This document shows positions 11,579 to 22,308 of a stretch of 64,000 nt of DNA, piece by piece. The translations under genes were made by a program, and so were the position numbers. Numbering within the stretch: position 1 is the first letter of the stretch; every line of letters starts with the position of its first letter. The stretch lies in contig JAKLMB010000002.1 of the NCBI GenBank assembly GCA_022813625.1, positions 1,550,001 to 1,614,000 of the forward strand, written 5' to 3'. The DNA is from Aaosphaeria pasadenensis (lineage: Eukaryota > Ascomycota > Dothideomycetes > Pleosporales). A model generated the notes under the pieces. That model was given only the letters and a program-made list of their open reading frames with translations, did not search any database and had not been told where the DNA came from.

Positions 11579-12619
11579 CTAGACCACATCCTCCATTTCC
11601 TCGTCGTCGTCTGGGTCGACGGTGTCTGGGGGCAGGCCGTCGTGCTCGGCGGTCTTGTTGTAGATTGGGTTTCTGCGCCAGCAGCTGGCGAACGAGCCGG
11701 CCTTGACGAGGTCGGCGATCTCGCTGAGGACTTCCTTGAGGTACGCCTCCGGCTGCTTTGTCTTGGCCTTGAGCTGCTTCATCGGCCAGTAAGCATACTC
11801 GTCGAAGCACGAGTGGAGGAGATCGATGAGGTCGTTGCGTGGAATACGTGCGGCCTTGTTGAGCTGTGTCTTTTGCTTTGCCGTGGACTTGATGAACGAG
11901 TTGAACATCTTCTGCACGTCCTGGCTTGCGGTGTGGTCGTGCAGGTTGTCCACGATGTTGACCTTGCTTTCCCGTCCCTGGATCGCGGCCATCGTGCGTG
12001 CTTTGTTGAACTTGGCGAACTCGGGTGTGTTCAGTGGGCTGGCATTGTATTCGCGGGTGGCGGTTCCGAGCAGCGCGGTCTGCTTGGGGATGGCCTTCTT
12101 GTACTTGCTACGTTTGAAGACCTTAGCCTGCGGGTCCTGTATGCCGTGATGTCCACCTGCGCCGCCCTGCCTGTTGCCGCCGGTAACACTGGGTTTATAG
12201 CCGGGGAGGTCCTTCTCGGTGAAGATGTAGGTGTTTCCGAGCACCGCGTCCTTGCTGTCCGTCATCTTGATCTCGAAGGCCTGCGGGAGCTGCTTCTTCG
12301 CCTGCCATTTCTCGTTCAGGAACAAGCGCATGGGTTGCGTCTTGCTGATTCCCCGTCGCGCCTCGTCCTGCATCGCGAGAACTTCACCAATGACGATCTG
12401 GTCGTCGTCCTTGCCCTCAGCGTGATCTGACCATTTCGATACCGCCTCGTAGAGCCATTTCGGTATGCGCGTCACCCATACGTCCTTGTTTGAGCCCTTG
12501 GGAGGTAGAGAGAGTTCGCCTGTGTCCTCGTAGAAATCATCGTCCATGTAGCCACTACCAGAGGGCGTTATAGCATCGGGGTCTGCCTTGATGTCTGGGT
12601 CGGGTTTGATGCCGTTCAT
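11579..12619 (-). CDS. tfg2: Transcription initiation factor IIF, beta subunit (RAP30/Tfg2)
   Basis: RNA polymerase II general factor; the beta subunit pairs with TFIIF alpha and stabilises the pre-initiation complex in the nucleus. Intronless, 346 residues. The ATG at 12619 (MNGIKPDPDIKADPD) is the first in an open frame. The N-terminal dimerisation part starts at DVWVTRIPKWLYEAVSKWS and includes MRLFLNEKW and GNTYIFTEKDLPGYKP. The C-terminal winged helix reads ARIPRNDLIDLLHSCFDEYAYWPMKQL followed by QPEAYLKEVLSEIADLV and WRRNPIYN. The acidic tail (DPDDDEEMEDVV) is common in fungal copies. It is divergent with CSN4. Confidence 0.93.
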   Translation of the reverse strand: MNGIKPDPDIKADPDAITPSGSGYMDDDFYEDTGELSLPPKGSNKDVWVTRIPKWLYEAVSKWSDHAEGKDDDQIVIGEVLAMQDEARRGISKTQPMRLFLNEKWQAKKQLPQAFEIKMTDSKDAVLGNTYIFTEKDLPGYKPSVTGGNRQGGAGGHHGIQDPQAKVFKRSKYKKAIPKQTALLGTATREYNASPLNTPEFAKFNKARTMAAIQGRESKVNIVDNLHDHTASQDVQKMFNSFIKSTAKQKTQLNKAARIPRNDLIDLLHSCFDEYAYWPMKQLKAKTKQPEAYLKEVLSEIADLVKAGSFASCWRRNPIYNKTAEHDGLPPDTVDPDDDEEMEDVV

Positions 12620-13129
12620 GTTGGGAAGGGATAGCGCCTTCGATGGCGGCTGGTGCAAACGGGCGTTTTGTGAAGACTTATGGGAAACGGGCGTGATTCT
12701 GATGTGCGACGGGTCGATTTGGCGTGGATGTGTCGAGGGTGAAAGAAAGGATGTAAGTGAGCGGTAGTTTGAAGGGTTGAATGAATGAACTGCGACAGGG
12801 ATTATGTCAGTCTGCAGCAATACGCGCCAAGACAGACCTCTAATCGATAACGACGTAGCTGACCATTAGGCAGGCGGGCATGGTGGGCTCAATGAACGAC
12901 CAACGGATTCTTGCCTCGAACAACAATTAACCCGCTACAATAGTAAGTAGGCATGAAGCTATAAGAACCCTTGAACATCATCATCTATTTGAGCAACCAA
13001 CCACCTCTCAGATCCTCCTTGACTAAGCTGCATTCTCTCTAACACATCTCGAAGGCTACCTTGAGCTCCCCACTTCGCCTCCAAACAAACAGCATCACTC
13101 TACGACTGCGACTGAAAACAACTCCAACC
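12620..13129. promoter_or_regulatory. Divergent promoter of tfg2 and csn4
   Basis: 510 bp between the two start codons. The minus-strand frame of tfg2 stays open upstream but has no ATG, so it is leader. No canonical TATA box is evident, as expected for housekeeping genes. Confidence 0.5.
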
Positions 13130-14447
13130 ATGGTATCTGCTGAGGTTCGCTCTGCTTTGCAGAGCATCGAAGCTGCAAGCGTCTCGGACAAGCCTACACA
13201 GTACAATTCACTTCTGCAAGGCATCACATCCAAGAGCCCCTCCGACAACCTTGCCGCAGACCTCATTGCGTATGCCACAACACTGCTAGATGACAATCTC
13301 GGTGTAGTGGTGCTCAGACCTCTCGTATCGAACCTCGTCGAACATTACAGCAAGGTAGAAGATTTGGACACCAAGGTGGAGGTCGGCGACAGGCTCATAC
13401 AATTGCTTGCGCCGAAGGGTGCACAGTACGAAGAGCAGGACACCAAGATCAAGGAGACCCTAGCAGATGCCTATGAGCAACAAGAGGAGTTTGTGAAGTC
13501 GGCGCAAACTCTATCCAAGATTTCGCTGGAGTCAACACAGAAGTCTCTCTCAGACGACGACAAGGCAAAGATCTGGATTCGAATTGTCCGGTGCTATATT
13601 GAGGAAGACGACACAACTGCAGCGTTTGGAGCTCTGAACAAGGTGAAGAGTGTCATCCATAATGTTACCGACAAGTCGACGAAGTTGATGTTCCAGCTCA
13701 GTCAGGCCAGGATATACGATGCTCAACGTTCCTTCTTGGACGCTGCCCAGGCCTACTACACCATGAGTTTAGAGTCCATAGTGGATGAGGAGGAACGCTT
13801 GCAGGCGTTGTCAGCTGCCATAGTATGCGCAGTTCTTGCTCCAGCTGGGCCTCAACGGGGAAAGATGCTGGCCAGATTATACAAGGACGAACGTGCTGGC
13901 CAGGTGGAGGATTTCCCGATATTGGAAAAGATCTTCTTCGATCGCATCCTTAAACCGGAAGAGATCAAGGCGTTTGCCGACAAGTTACAACCTCATCATC
14001 TCGCTAAAACATCTGACGGTTCAACGGTGCTTGACAAAGCTATCCTCGAGCATAACCTCCTTGGAGCTTCGAAGCTCTACAACAACATTGGCTTTGACCA
14101 GCTTGGGGAACTGCTGAATACAAGCGCCGAAAGGGCGGAAGATTATGCATCCAAAATGTTCGAACAGGGCCGTCTAGCAGGATACATCGATCAGATTGAC
14201 AGACTGATTTTCTTCGAAGGAGAAGGTAGTGGAGAAAGGAAGACTGGGCACGCCGAGAGAATATCTGGGAGGGAACTGCGGAAATGGGATGCTAACGTGC
14301 AGGGTCTTGCTGAAGAAGTTGAGAAAGTCACGACAATGATCCAGCACGAGCATCCTGTATGCATACCGATTTTGAGCTCTGCCTTCGATCCTTTTGCTAA
14401 CACGCCGTTTTTAGGACTTCTATGCTTCGCGAATGATGGTGCACTGA
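13130..14447 (+). CDS. csn4: COP9 signalosome complex subunit 4
   Basis: PCI-domain subunit of the COP9 signalosome, the nuclear isopeptidase complex that removes Nedd8 from cullins; in filamentous fungi it affects development and light response. Exons are 13130-14356 and 14415-14447 (419 residues). The protein is almost all helix with TPR-like repeats (KIWIRIVRCYIEEDDTTAAF, LSQARIYDAQRSFLDAAQAYY). A PCI domain follows, with HNLLGASKLYNNIGFDQLGELL and RAEDYASKMFEQGRLAGYIDQIDRLIFFE, the CSN4 signature. The short last exon adds DFYASRMMVH and a stop; without splicing, the frame would run into unrelated sequence. The ATG at 13130 (CCAACC ATG G) is in strong context. Confidence 0.92.
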
Positions 14448-15081
14448 GCCAACAAATCTCTGGCTTAAGTATATCACAATGACTCCACGCCAATTCGAAG
14501 ACAGTGAATGACAATCTCACAACCCTCGGCGAGAGTGCAAATCCCTCCATGTAGAGGGTGAACATTGGCGAAAGACATTTTAGAGCAAGCGTCGTCATGT
14601 GCGGAGAGCACTGTACACTAGATACCATTTTCTACATGAGAGAAGACTCTCACTCGCCATGTGGTTATGTGCCAACGATCAAAATTGATACCGGATCTCA
14701 AGTGTGCTTGGTGAAGTCATGTTGCCTACATTGTGACAATTTACAAGGACAGGGTAAGTAAAGCGTGACCTGACACGCCGATCCCCCGAAGGTCGAGGAC
14801 CGATAATATGACTCCAAGCTTATGCACAATTCCATTTCTGTAACGGCTGCCTGACTGCGTCGGGAATCCATGGCTCGGATTCATTCCCTGAATTGGTTTA
14901 GTTTTCGTTAGCCCATCAAATGATTCTGACTGCAACTCCTTTGCAACCACGTATAATTCATGGCTGAAGAGAGATACCATCGATTGAGAGGAATCAAATG
15001 ATGCTTTGTTGATTAAATAAGAATACATTATCCTTTAATGACCGTTCTGTGGTGTTCGGCCACCCATTGTCCAAAGGCAAC
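14448..15081. other. Intergenic, csn4 to acyltransferase
   Basis: About 630 bp. It contains only short unsupported frames and no recognised motif. It serves as csn4 3' region and acyltransferase promoter. Confidence 0.5.
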
Positions 15082-16809
15082 ATGACTAACAATGAGCAAG
15101 ATCTCGGACAAGCCCACTGGCTTTCCAAATACGCATCGAACTACCATACCTGGCATACTGCGACCTTGGACGGGCGAAAAGTATATTCTCGACTTATCGG
15201 TCTGGTAGAGTCTTCTTTTGACGCGGATGGAACCGACTTTGGCGGGCGCGCAGATATGAATGCCCTATTCACCTTGCAAATCCGGCATGATCTCTCCCAG
15301 GAACAGTTTCGACATCGAATTGCCTTAGCATGGGCAAACTTACGTCTCCAGCATGTCTTGCTTCAGAGTTGGGTGCACGAGAATGAACAAAGTGGCCATC
15401 GCAAATTCGTGGTGGGGCTTCATGATAGCATAGACGATGTCCTTGAAGAAACCTTGAAGTCAATCGTTTGGGTCGAAGATGCATACGACACAATAGACGA
15501 CTCTGAGCTGTACAAACATTGTTTGAACGTCGGAAGAATCGTAGATCCATCCAGATGCCTTTCACGGCTACATGTACTTCCGCTCACTCGATTGCCAAAC
15601 GGCAACTACAAACTCCGGTTCCTGGTCATCATCGCCCACCAAACATCCGATGGTCTCAGTGCATATAACTGGTTCTCAAATTTCATTCGCATACTCAATC
15701 TTCCTTCTGAAGCCATCAAGCAGGAGATTGAATCATTTAGATCTCCCGAGAGCATAGCATCTCGATTACCGCCTGCACAGGAAGATCTTTATCCACCTGT
15801 TGCTGGCAACAAGGCTCGGCAAAGATGGTTCTGGGCGATCATGAGGATATTAAGATTCATCAACAAAGGCACCCCGCCTCCAATGGTGAATCCACTCAGA
15901 AGAGAACAGCGTTTATCCAAGGCTGTTGAATTCCCTCCTACGTTCGACCAACTCTTCGACTACTCAGAAGGGAGAAGACCACCAATGAATTCTGGCCATG
16001 TCAACGCCGTTCTATCCAAAGAAGCGTCAATTCGTCTCATCGATTTGTGTCGGTCGATAAAGGTCAGTGTCGGCGCTGGTTGCTTTGCTCTTGCTGGAAT
16101 TTCCATGATGGAAATACATGAGCAACGATACCCGGATATCCCAGACTCGGAGCGAAAGCCTTTCGTCGCATCTTTTCCCTTGAACCCTCGCGCGTTCTTT
16201 GGGTTCACCACGCCGGCTGATTCATGCATGCTGGCCTTCAGCGAGGGCATAACTATGCCCTTTCTCTCTTCTTCACTGCCCTTCGAAGGTCGCTTCCGGT
16301 TGATAGCCAAGCATGCAAACCGCGAACTACGTGTGTATCAGAAGAGATTAAAGTCTGCCGGTAAAGATTCGTGTTTCGATTCGCACTCTCCTAGTCGGCT
16401 ACTGGCGACTGGATATATCGCAGCCATTGAACGCTTCGAAGATAAGCTCGCTCCTCACCGGAAAACTGGTATCAACCCTCAAGGACAGTACAAACCTACT
16501 GGGCTGGTGGGGGCAACCTGTGGGGTCAGCTCCGTAGGCTCTACTGCCAGCTATTTCAAGTCAGGAGTTCACGATTTAGACGACGTAGGGCGGGTAAAGG
16601 GTAAGGATTTTGGCGCAGACTACCTCAATCTACGGATGGGTGTTAGGGCAAGAGATAATGAGTTTCTAGTTGGAAGCTCTACGGACTATAACGGAATCGT
16701 TGGATTCGGTGTTAGCTATGATGCAAGCGCAATTTCTGAAGAGGCAGCCAACGGATGGGCAGAGAAGATTAGTTCCTTATTTGAAGTGGGAAGGGCATCT
16801 AAATTGTGA
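15082..16809 (+). CDS. Acyltransferase of the HxxxD (condensation / alcohol acetyltransferase-like) superfamily
   Basis: Predicted CoA-dependent acyltransferase, single exon, 575 residues. The N-terminal half holds LRFLVIIAHQTSDGLSAYNWF, giving the HxxxD catalytic pattern (H186, D190). Later blocks (VGAGCFALAGISMME, ASFPLNPRAFFGF, LVGATCGVSSVGSTASYF) resemble the second half of two-domain acyltransferases related to non-ribosomal peptide condensation domains and fungal acetyltransferases. The start is the first ATG of the frame (MTNNEQDLGQAHWL). Its neighbours are not biosynthetic, so it is probably a solitary enzyme rather than part of a cluster. The acyl donor and acceptor cannot be read from sequence. 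No signal peptide or membrane segment is seen. Confidence 0.75.
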   Translation: MTNNEQDLGQAHWLSKYASNYHTWHTATLDGRKVYSRLIGLVESSFDADGTDFGGRADMNALFTLQIRHDLSQEQFRHRIALAWANLRLQHVLLQSWVHENEQSGHRKFVVGLHDSIDDVLEETLKSIVWVEDAYDTIDDSELYKHCLNVGRIVDPSRCLSRLHVLPLTRLPNGNYKLRFLVIIAHQTSDGLSAYNWFSNFIRILNLPSEAIKQEIESFRSPESIASRLPPAQEDLYPPVAGNKARQRWFWAIMRILRFINKGTPPPMVNPLRREQRLSKAVEFPPTFDQLFDYSEGRRPPMNSGHVNAVLSKEASIRLIDLCRSIKVSVGAGCFALAGISMMEIHEQRYPDIPDSERKPFVASFPLNPRAFFGFTTPADSCMLAFSEGITMPFLSSSLPFEGRFRLIAKHANRELRVYQKRLKSAGKDSCFDSHSPSRLLATGYIAAIERFEDKLAPHRKTGINPQGQYKPTGLVGATCGVSSVGSTASYFKSGVHDLDDVGRVKGKDFGADYLNLRMGVRARDNEFLVGSSTDYNGIVGFGVSYDASAISEEAANGWAEKISSLFEVGRASKL

Positions 16810-17306
16810 GATCTCCCTTATCAAGAGTCCGGAACCTCCATTATGGAAAGATTGAAAAGCTTTCAGTATTTTGTCACCCAGTTTCCATCAGCTCCATGGT
16901 TGCCTTGAAGATAGTCTTGGCCGTATGGAATGTTGTGTAACCGCACCGTTGGTTCAGCCTGAAGAGCGCAGATAACAACCTATTTCCTCTCACTTGTGTG
17001 CTCTGTACATATCACATAATCTTAGTGTTGTACCGCAACCGTTTCATTAACTTCGCGGTTCATGAGGCTGAACAAAGCAATTTCAGCCGGCTAGAGTCCC
17101 CGCTCAAGGCTATTGGATGTACGTGCCTCATATTTGATGCCGCCTTTCAGCTGTGGCTCATATCTGCCATGGGTTGAGAATAAGCCACCACATCACATGT
17201 AAAGGCACCAGACGTCACAGAGTTGTGGTGGTTATTTATATTTCCCAGAGCCTTCTATATCTCACCCTCAATCCTGTAATAACATTGCCTGTTCTTCTCA
17301 GCCAAA
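16810..17306. other. Intergenic, no gene seen
   Basis: About 500 bp. A TATTTATATTT stretch near 17232 lies some 70 bp before the next ATG and could act as a TATA element for the 17307 gene. Confidence 0.4.
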
Positions 17307-18805
17307 ATGGGTGTAGAAATTCTTCCATTGAAATCAGACACATTCAAATACTCCCCAATACCGTATACCAGCAATCCCTTTCGCCTTTGTTGGCACGACA
17401 TATTACTCTTCTGGCGATGTCGGTGGTCATTGTTCGGCATATTGTTCCCTTTCACACAGTGGAACTGCCGAGAACTCGATGAACTATACCCCTCTGTGCC
17501 GAATGTATTGTGTCTTGCTCTCCATGGGTTTCTTATTATTCTCCAATTTGCGTTCCTGATCTCGTTGCCACTCCTTATATTCTTCCCACTGGCGACTGAT
17601 ATCCTTTATGTGGCCGTTATTGCGGTGGCCACATTTGCAACTTCTCGAATCCTGAATGGAAGAGATACTATTCACAGATCCACCATCAAGTTGAATGAAG
17701 ACCAACACAGCAAGGAGCGTTGGATTTATATGAATGGCGTCTCAGTGGGGTACGTGCTGGGGACCATGCATCTAACTTTGGGGTACTAACTCGATTTCAG
17801 AAAGCATTGGTTCCAGGGAAACCTAGATCGTTTGGCACTGACCTTTCGCCGTCCAGTGACGGGTGTCCATAATCCAACGTAAGTAGATTGGCTTTCTCGA
17901 GCAAGACGCAAGAAGACAAATAAGAGTCTGCTTTACAGCTGTTACCGCACTTTTTTTTCGAAAACAGTAGCTAATCTTGTACGAATCTAATAGGTACGGA
18001 GTTATTTTCGATCTCATCCAATGCATCATAGAAAGGAATTTCTGCTATTCTACTTTCGATGTCCGCCATTCATATGCTTTGATAAAGCAAAGCATACTGG
18101 ATGAGAAATATGATAAAGTCATAGTCATATTCCATAGCCAAGGTGGCATTCAGGGAAGTTTGATGATGGATTGGCTGTACGCCGAGCGTAAGTACCACGG
18201 GGTTTCTCTCCGTAGCTTCATAGTATACTGACATGGCCACAGTGGCACATGACATGCTTCAGAAGTTAGAAATTTATACCTTCGCCTCTGCTGCCAATCA
18301 TTTCAATAACCCACGACGAAGTTCCGTCGAGGAGAATGGCATTTTGAACTCCACACCAAAAAATGCTGTCAGGCACATTGAGCATTATGCCCATGACGGC
18401 GACTTTGTTTCCCGATGGGGAGTTCTGAATTTCTCACAGATCCGTAATCGTTATGAAGGCCGTGTCTTTATCCGCTCGGGAATGGGACACTTGCTCAATC
18501 AGCACTACCTGAATGTTTTGTTTGTTCTTGACGAGAACAAACGCGTGCTGGACCAGAACGATTTCATGGATAGCGAAATTATTGTGACGAGCGAGGGGGC
18601 GGAAGACAAGGCGAAGGACGGTCTGATGGACTCAATTCTGAACGGGGGTAAGGGTGGAATTGGTGCCATCGTCGAGGATCCCAACGCTCTGTCACAAAAG
18701 GTGACTTCTCGTCATGGAGATGCTGAAACGTTCCAAAAAAAGCTCAAAGTTAAAGACTTCTCACGATTGTGGAAGTATAGGAACGGTGGGAGCCCAGAGG
18801 ACTGA
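17307..18805 (+). CDS. Fungal membrane-associated alpha/beta-hydrolase-like protein
   Basis: Hypothetical in fungi, 425 residues. Exons are 17307-17749, 17801-17878, 17994-18187 and 18243-18805. All junctions keep frame, and intron 1 has a TACTAAC branch point. Residues about 70-115 form one or two membrane segments (LHGFLIILQFAFLISLPLLIFF, then ILYVAVIAVATFA). The central part has VIVIFHSQGGIQGSLMMDWL, in which SQGG fits a lipase-like GxSxG elbow with the first Gly replaced by His (HSQGG). The C-terminal part has YTFASAANHFNNP and IEHYAHDGDFVSRWGVLNF, which supplies a conserved Asp and His that could complete a triad. Reading frames with this NHFNNP...EHYAHDGDFV pattern recur in Pezizomycotina as uncharacterised proteins. 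The substrate is unknown; a catalytically weakened hydrolase is possible. Confidence 0.75.
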
Positions 18806-19192
18806 TGTAAATGCATCATCCGTTGGCTTATGATGAACGTAATGACTGTACCCATAATCGAAAATAGTTCCCCTTTATTAGTAGTCCGCAAAGCAGTCTT
18901 CGATTTTCTTCATCCTACATCACAGATGATTCGTCACCTATAATAGCTTGCGAGGCCTGTTGCATAAATTCCTCTCTGCCGATGGTGTATTTTCTGTATT
19001 ATGAACATATTCAAACTGTGGTACACGTTCAGATGATAGGAATGAGGCCATGTCCAAAGCCTAAGGGTAATCTATTGGATCATTTGACTATTGCACAGTT
19101 TTTATGTCACATTGAGTTTACTCTGATAGGAGAATTGAGGACGCTTATGCCTTCTGTTGAACAATTCCTATGGAATGTTAGCTTATGCCTTA
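18806..19192. other. Convergent 3' region
   Basis: About 390 bp of AT-rich sequence between the hydrolase-like stop and the ATP synthase stop. No gene seen. Confidence 0.5.
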
Positions 19193-20059
19193 TTAACTAG
19201 ATATACGGGGGAACATACTCTCAACGTCGGCAACGCTCTGGTCGAGGATCTGCTTGAGGGTCTTGGGGTTCTCAAGCTCCTTCTCGATCTTGGCGATGAT
19301 CGACTCAGCAAGCTCGCGCTGCTGCCTCTGCTTGACCTGGCCCTCGTAGCGGACCCAGGAGTCCAAAACAGCCTTAGCCTCGTGGGCAATGGCGGTCTTC
19401 TGCTCCAACTCATAAGCCTGAGCCTCGAGCTTGGCGGTTTCCTATTCATCGCATAAGTGACGTGCCGGACCAGCGGAGATGCTCTTCATCTCCACACGAA
19501 TCCAAATCTCACCTTAGAGACCTCGAAAAGGGTCTTGGTGATGTCAATGACACCGCCGAGCTCCTGGACGCTCTCAATTCGCTGCTTAACGGCAGTAGTG
19601 TGGTCCGCCCTGGCAGAGTTGAGGATGTCGGCAACCTTGTCGCACTGCTGCTTGGCGTAGCTGGACCAAGCTGGACCAGCGTATTTGCCGACAGCCCAGA
19701 AAATGGTCAACAAACTGATGGCGACGATGGATTCCTCATTGACAACGTAGAGCTCGTTGCTGATGGCGGCAGCAGTCAAACCAGCTCCAGCGGAGACGGT
19801 GGCGGCCTTGGTGACATAGCTGTTACCGGGGATCGAGTCGACGAGAGAACGAGCCTGCTTCTGAGGGTCCTCAGAGGGGACATTGGAAGCATAGCGGGCC
19901 GGGGTAATGGGGGTGGTGAATGCTGGGACGGTTCGGAGAGGAAGCGCAGGGCGAAGGCGGGCGGCGCCTGTTGAGAGTGAGTACGCGGGTCAATGGCATC
20001 AATATTTCATCAGCGTGCTTCCACATACCAAGCGTGCTCCTAGCGAGACGAGAAGCCAT
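19193..20059 (-). CDS. atp4: ATP synthase subunit 4 (b), mitochondrial
   Basis: Peripheral stalk subunit of the F1Fo ATP synthase in the inner mitochondrial membrane. Exons (minus) are 20029-20059, 19513-19967 and 19193-19441 (244 residues, the usual length). The N-terminus MASRLARSTLGAARLRPALP is a mitochondrial presequence, rich in Arg and Ser. A hydrophobic hairpin region follows (ELYVVNEESIVAISLLTIFWAVGKY). The long polar helix of the stalk includes WSSYAKQQCDKVADILN, AVKQRIESVQELGGVID and KTLKQILDQSVADVESMF. The second intron (19442-19512) sits after EVSK. It is divergent with noc4, with 191 bp between starts. Confidence 0.94.
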
Positions 20060-20250
20060 TGCTGCAGATGAGAGTGGAGAGGGTTGAGGTTGAGGATGAA
20101 GTCGTCGAGCTTTGCAGTTCGGAGTGCTGCGATCTTGGCAAAACCGTGCTAGCCGAAGTTCAACCGCCCTGTACAAAAAAAAAAGTTCCCTGAGTATAAT
20201 AACGGCGATCACGCTCACAATAATTGATTCAGCTTCGCTCGATTTTATAG
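20060..20250. promoter_or_regulatory. Short divergent promoter of atp4 and noc4
   Basis: 191 bp between start codons, with an A-run at 20175-20184. A mitochondrial gene and a ribosome-biogenesis gene share it. Confidence 0.55.
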
Positions 20251-22002
20251 ATGGCGAAATCCGATCCTGTCAGCTCGTTGGGAAAGAAGAGGAAGCGCGA
20301 ATCGAAGAAGCCCGACCGTGTCCAAACAAAAACGAAGACCAGGCGAACGTCCTCCAGTGAAGAGGTTGAAGATCCTCAAACCGTTATCCTGCAGCTCGAG
20401 TCGCAAATTCTTGAATCTCGCCGGCATTACAACAACATTGCGACTCTGATTCAGTCAGTACGAAATCACGACACGGAAAATGAGTCTGCGATTCTGGCAG
20501 CCGTCGCATTATGTCGAGTTTTCTCGAGATTACTTTCTACAGGCGACATGGTCAAAAGCAAAGGAATGGCAGAGTCGGAAGTTGTCATTGTGCAATGGCT
20601 GAAGGAAAGATATCGAGAGTATACGGAAGCACTTATAGAACAGTTTCTTAAGAGTGGAATCGCGGCAACGCAGTCGGCTGCTTTGACACTGCTGATGCGC
20701 CTGTTGAAGCAGGAGGCGCAAACACAGAAAGAGTATAATTGGAAGCATGGCTCATTGTCTAGGCTGGTAGAGACCGTACTATACCTTCCAGGGGATGACA
20801 CAATCCGTGAAGAGTTCGTGGAAAAGTACTTCAAACCGTACGATGACATTCGATTCTTCACATTTCAGATCATCAAGTAAGTACATTCCTTCACAGTACC
20901 CCTACATGCGCTTACAACATAGATCCACGTTTGAAATCGAACTCCCGGCGCATTTCGAGACCCTTGTATCAACCAATGCTCTCTCGATCCTTATGACAAT
21001 GGAGAATATACCCACATCCAAGGACGACCTACAGAACTTCTACGCGGTTTCGCCTAAGCAATTAGGGGCAGGGTCTCAGGCATTATCTACATATAGGGAA
21101 AGCGCACAAAACGCGTGGCTTGCAGCACTACGATCAGGCATGACCAAGGAGCAGCGGAAAGCCATACTAAATGTCTTCCCACATCGAATTGCGCCTTTGT
21201 TCCGACAACCGGAGGTTTTGATGGACTTCCTCACAGACTCTTACGATGTTGGTGGCGGGACTTCGTTGCTGGCTTTGTCAGGCCTTTACTACCTCATATC
21301 TGAGAAGAACCTGGACTACCCAATGTTCTATCAGAAGCTTTATTCCTTGCTGGACGAGAATCTCTTACACTCAAAGTACAGGTCCCGCTTCTTTCGCCTT
21401 CTGGACACATTCATGGCATCAACACATTTACCAGCCGCGCTGGTGGCAAGTTTCATCAAGCGCTTTTCCCGACTAGCACTCCATAGCCCTCCTGCTGGTA
21501 TAGTAGCAGTCATACCTTGGATATACAACATGTTCAGACGGCACCCTGTTTGTACATTCATGATTCACCGAGAAATTCGAGAGCGTGAGTTGAGGGAACA
21601 GATCGAAGAAGAAGGCATGGATGACCCTTTCGATATGGACGAGGTGGACCCCATGTTATCTGGCGCAATTGAGTCAAGCCTGTGGGAGATTGAGACACTT
21701 CAGTCGCATTACCATCCCAATGTGGCCACACTGGCAAAGATCATCTCTGAGCAGTTCACGAAACGCTCGTACAATCTGGAGGATTTCCTAGATCATTCGT
21801 ACAATGCCGTAAGTATTCCACTACTAGCCTATCACATGAGGATCAATCTAACAAGAATCAGCTTATCGAAACGGAGCTTTCAAGAGAATTGAAGAAGGAA
21901 CCTGTGGTAGAGTACGAGATTCCGAAAAGGATATATACGTCGGAAACGTCTGATTTCAACCCCCTCGGGCACCTGTTGCTGAAGATCTCAAACGCTGCCT
22001 AG
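20251..22002 (+). CDS. noc4: Nucleolar complex protein 4 (Noc4)
   Basis: Nucleolar CBF/Mak21-family protein that works with Nop14 in 40S subunit maturation and export. Exons are 20251-20876, 20923-21808 and 21862-22002 (550 residues). The N-terminus is a Lys/Arg-rich nuclear signal (KKRKRESKKPD). The middle is helical-repeat sequence. The conserved CBF region includes SLLALSGLYYLISEKNLDYP, FYQKLYSLLD, SRFFRLLDTFM, LPAALVASFIKRFSRLAL and IPWIYNMFRRHPVC, ending with DPMLSGAIESSLWEIETLQSH. Such blocks are diagnostic of Noc4. The last exon ends with FNPLGHLLLKIS. All three junctions preserve frame with standard GTAAGT donors. Confidence 0.92.
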
Positions 22003-22308
22003 AGTGCAATCAATCGGCAACGATGTGATCTTTTTATAATATTCAAATGGAGCACTGAAAGCTACTATCTCTATCCATTACCTTCCATCAAATTGCATGC
22101 CAGTAGTGAGACAAATATGCCGTATTTAGCTTTGGTACTTCAATGCGGCGGCAATTTAGCGGCTTGGCGCTTTGGTCCCATTGACGTACCTTTATAACCT
22201 CGCCCCTCCGACCGCCTTCACCTCCACAACTCTCAGCTTCGCATTCGGCCCAACCCATACCGCACTCTTCTACCCATTTCGGAGGGAGATCTTTCTCAGA
22301 TATTCAAT
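22003..22308. other. Intergenic between noc4 and CCCH gene
   Basis: About 300 bp. A CCTTTATAACC stretch at 22188-22198 lies about 115 bp before the next ATG and resembles a TATA element. Confidence 0.45.

Noticed and set aside
15082..18805. Secondary-metabolite cluster around the HxxxD acyltransferase
   Set aside because: Neighbours are csn4, a hydrolase-like protein and atp4; no synthase, P450 or transporter nearby.
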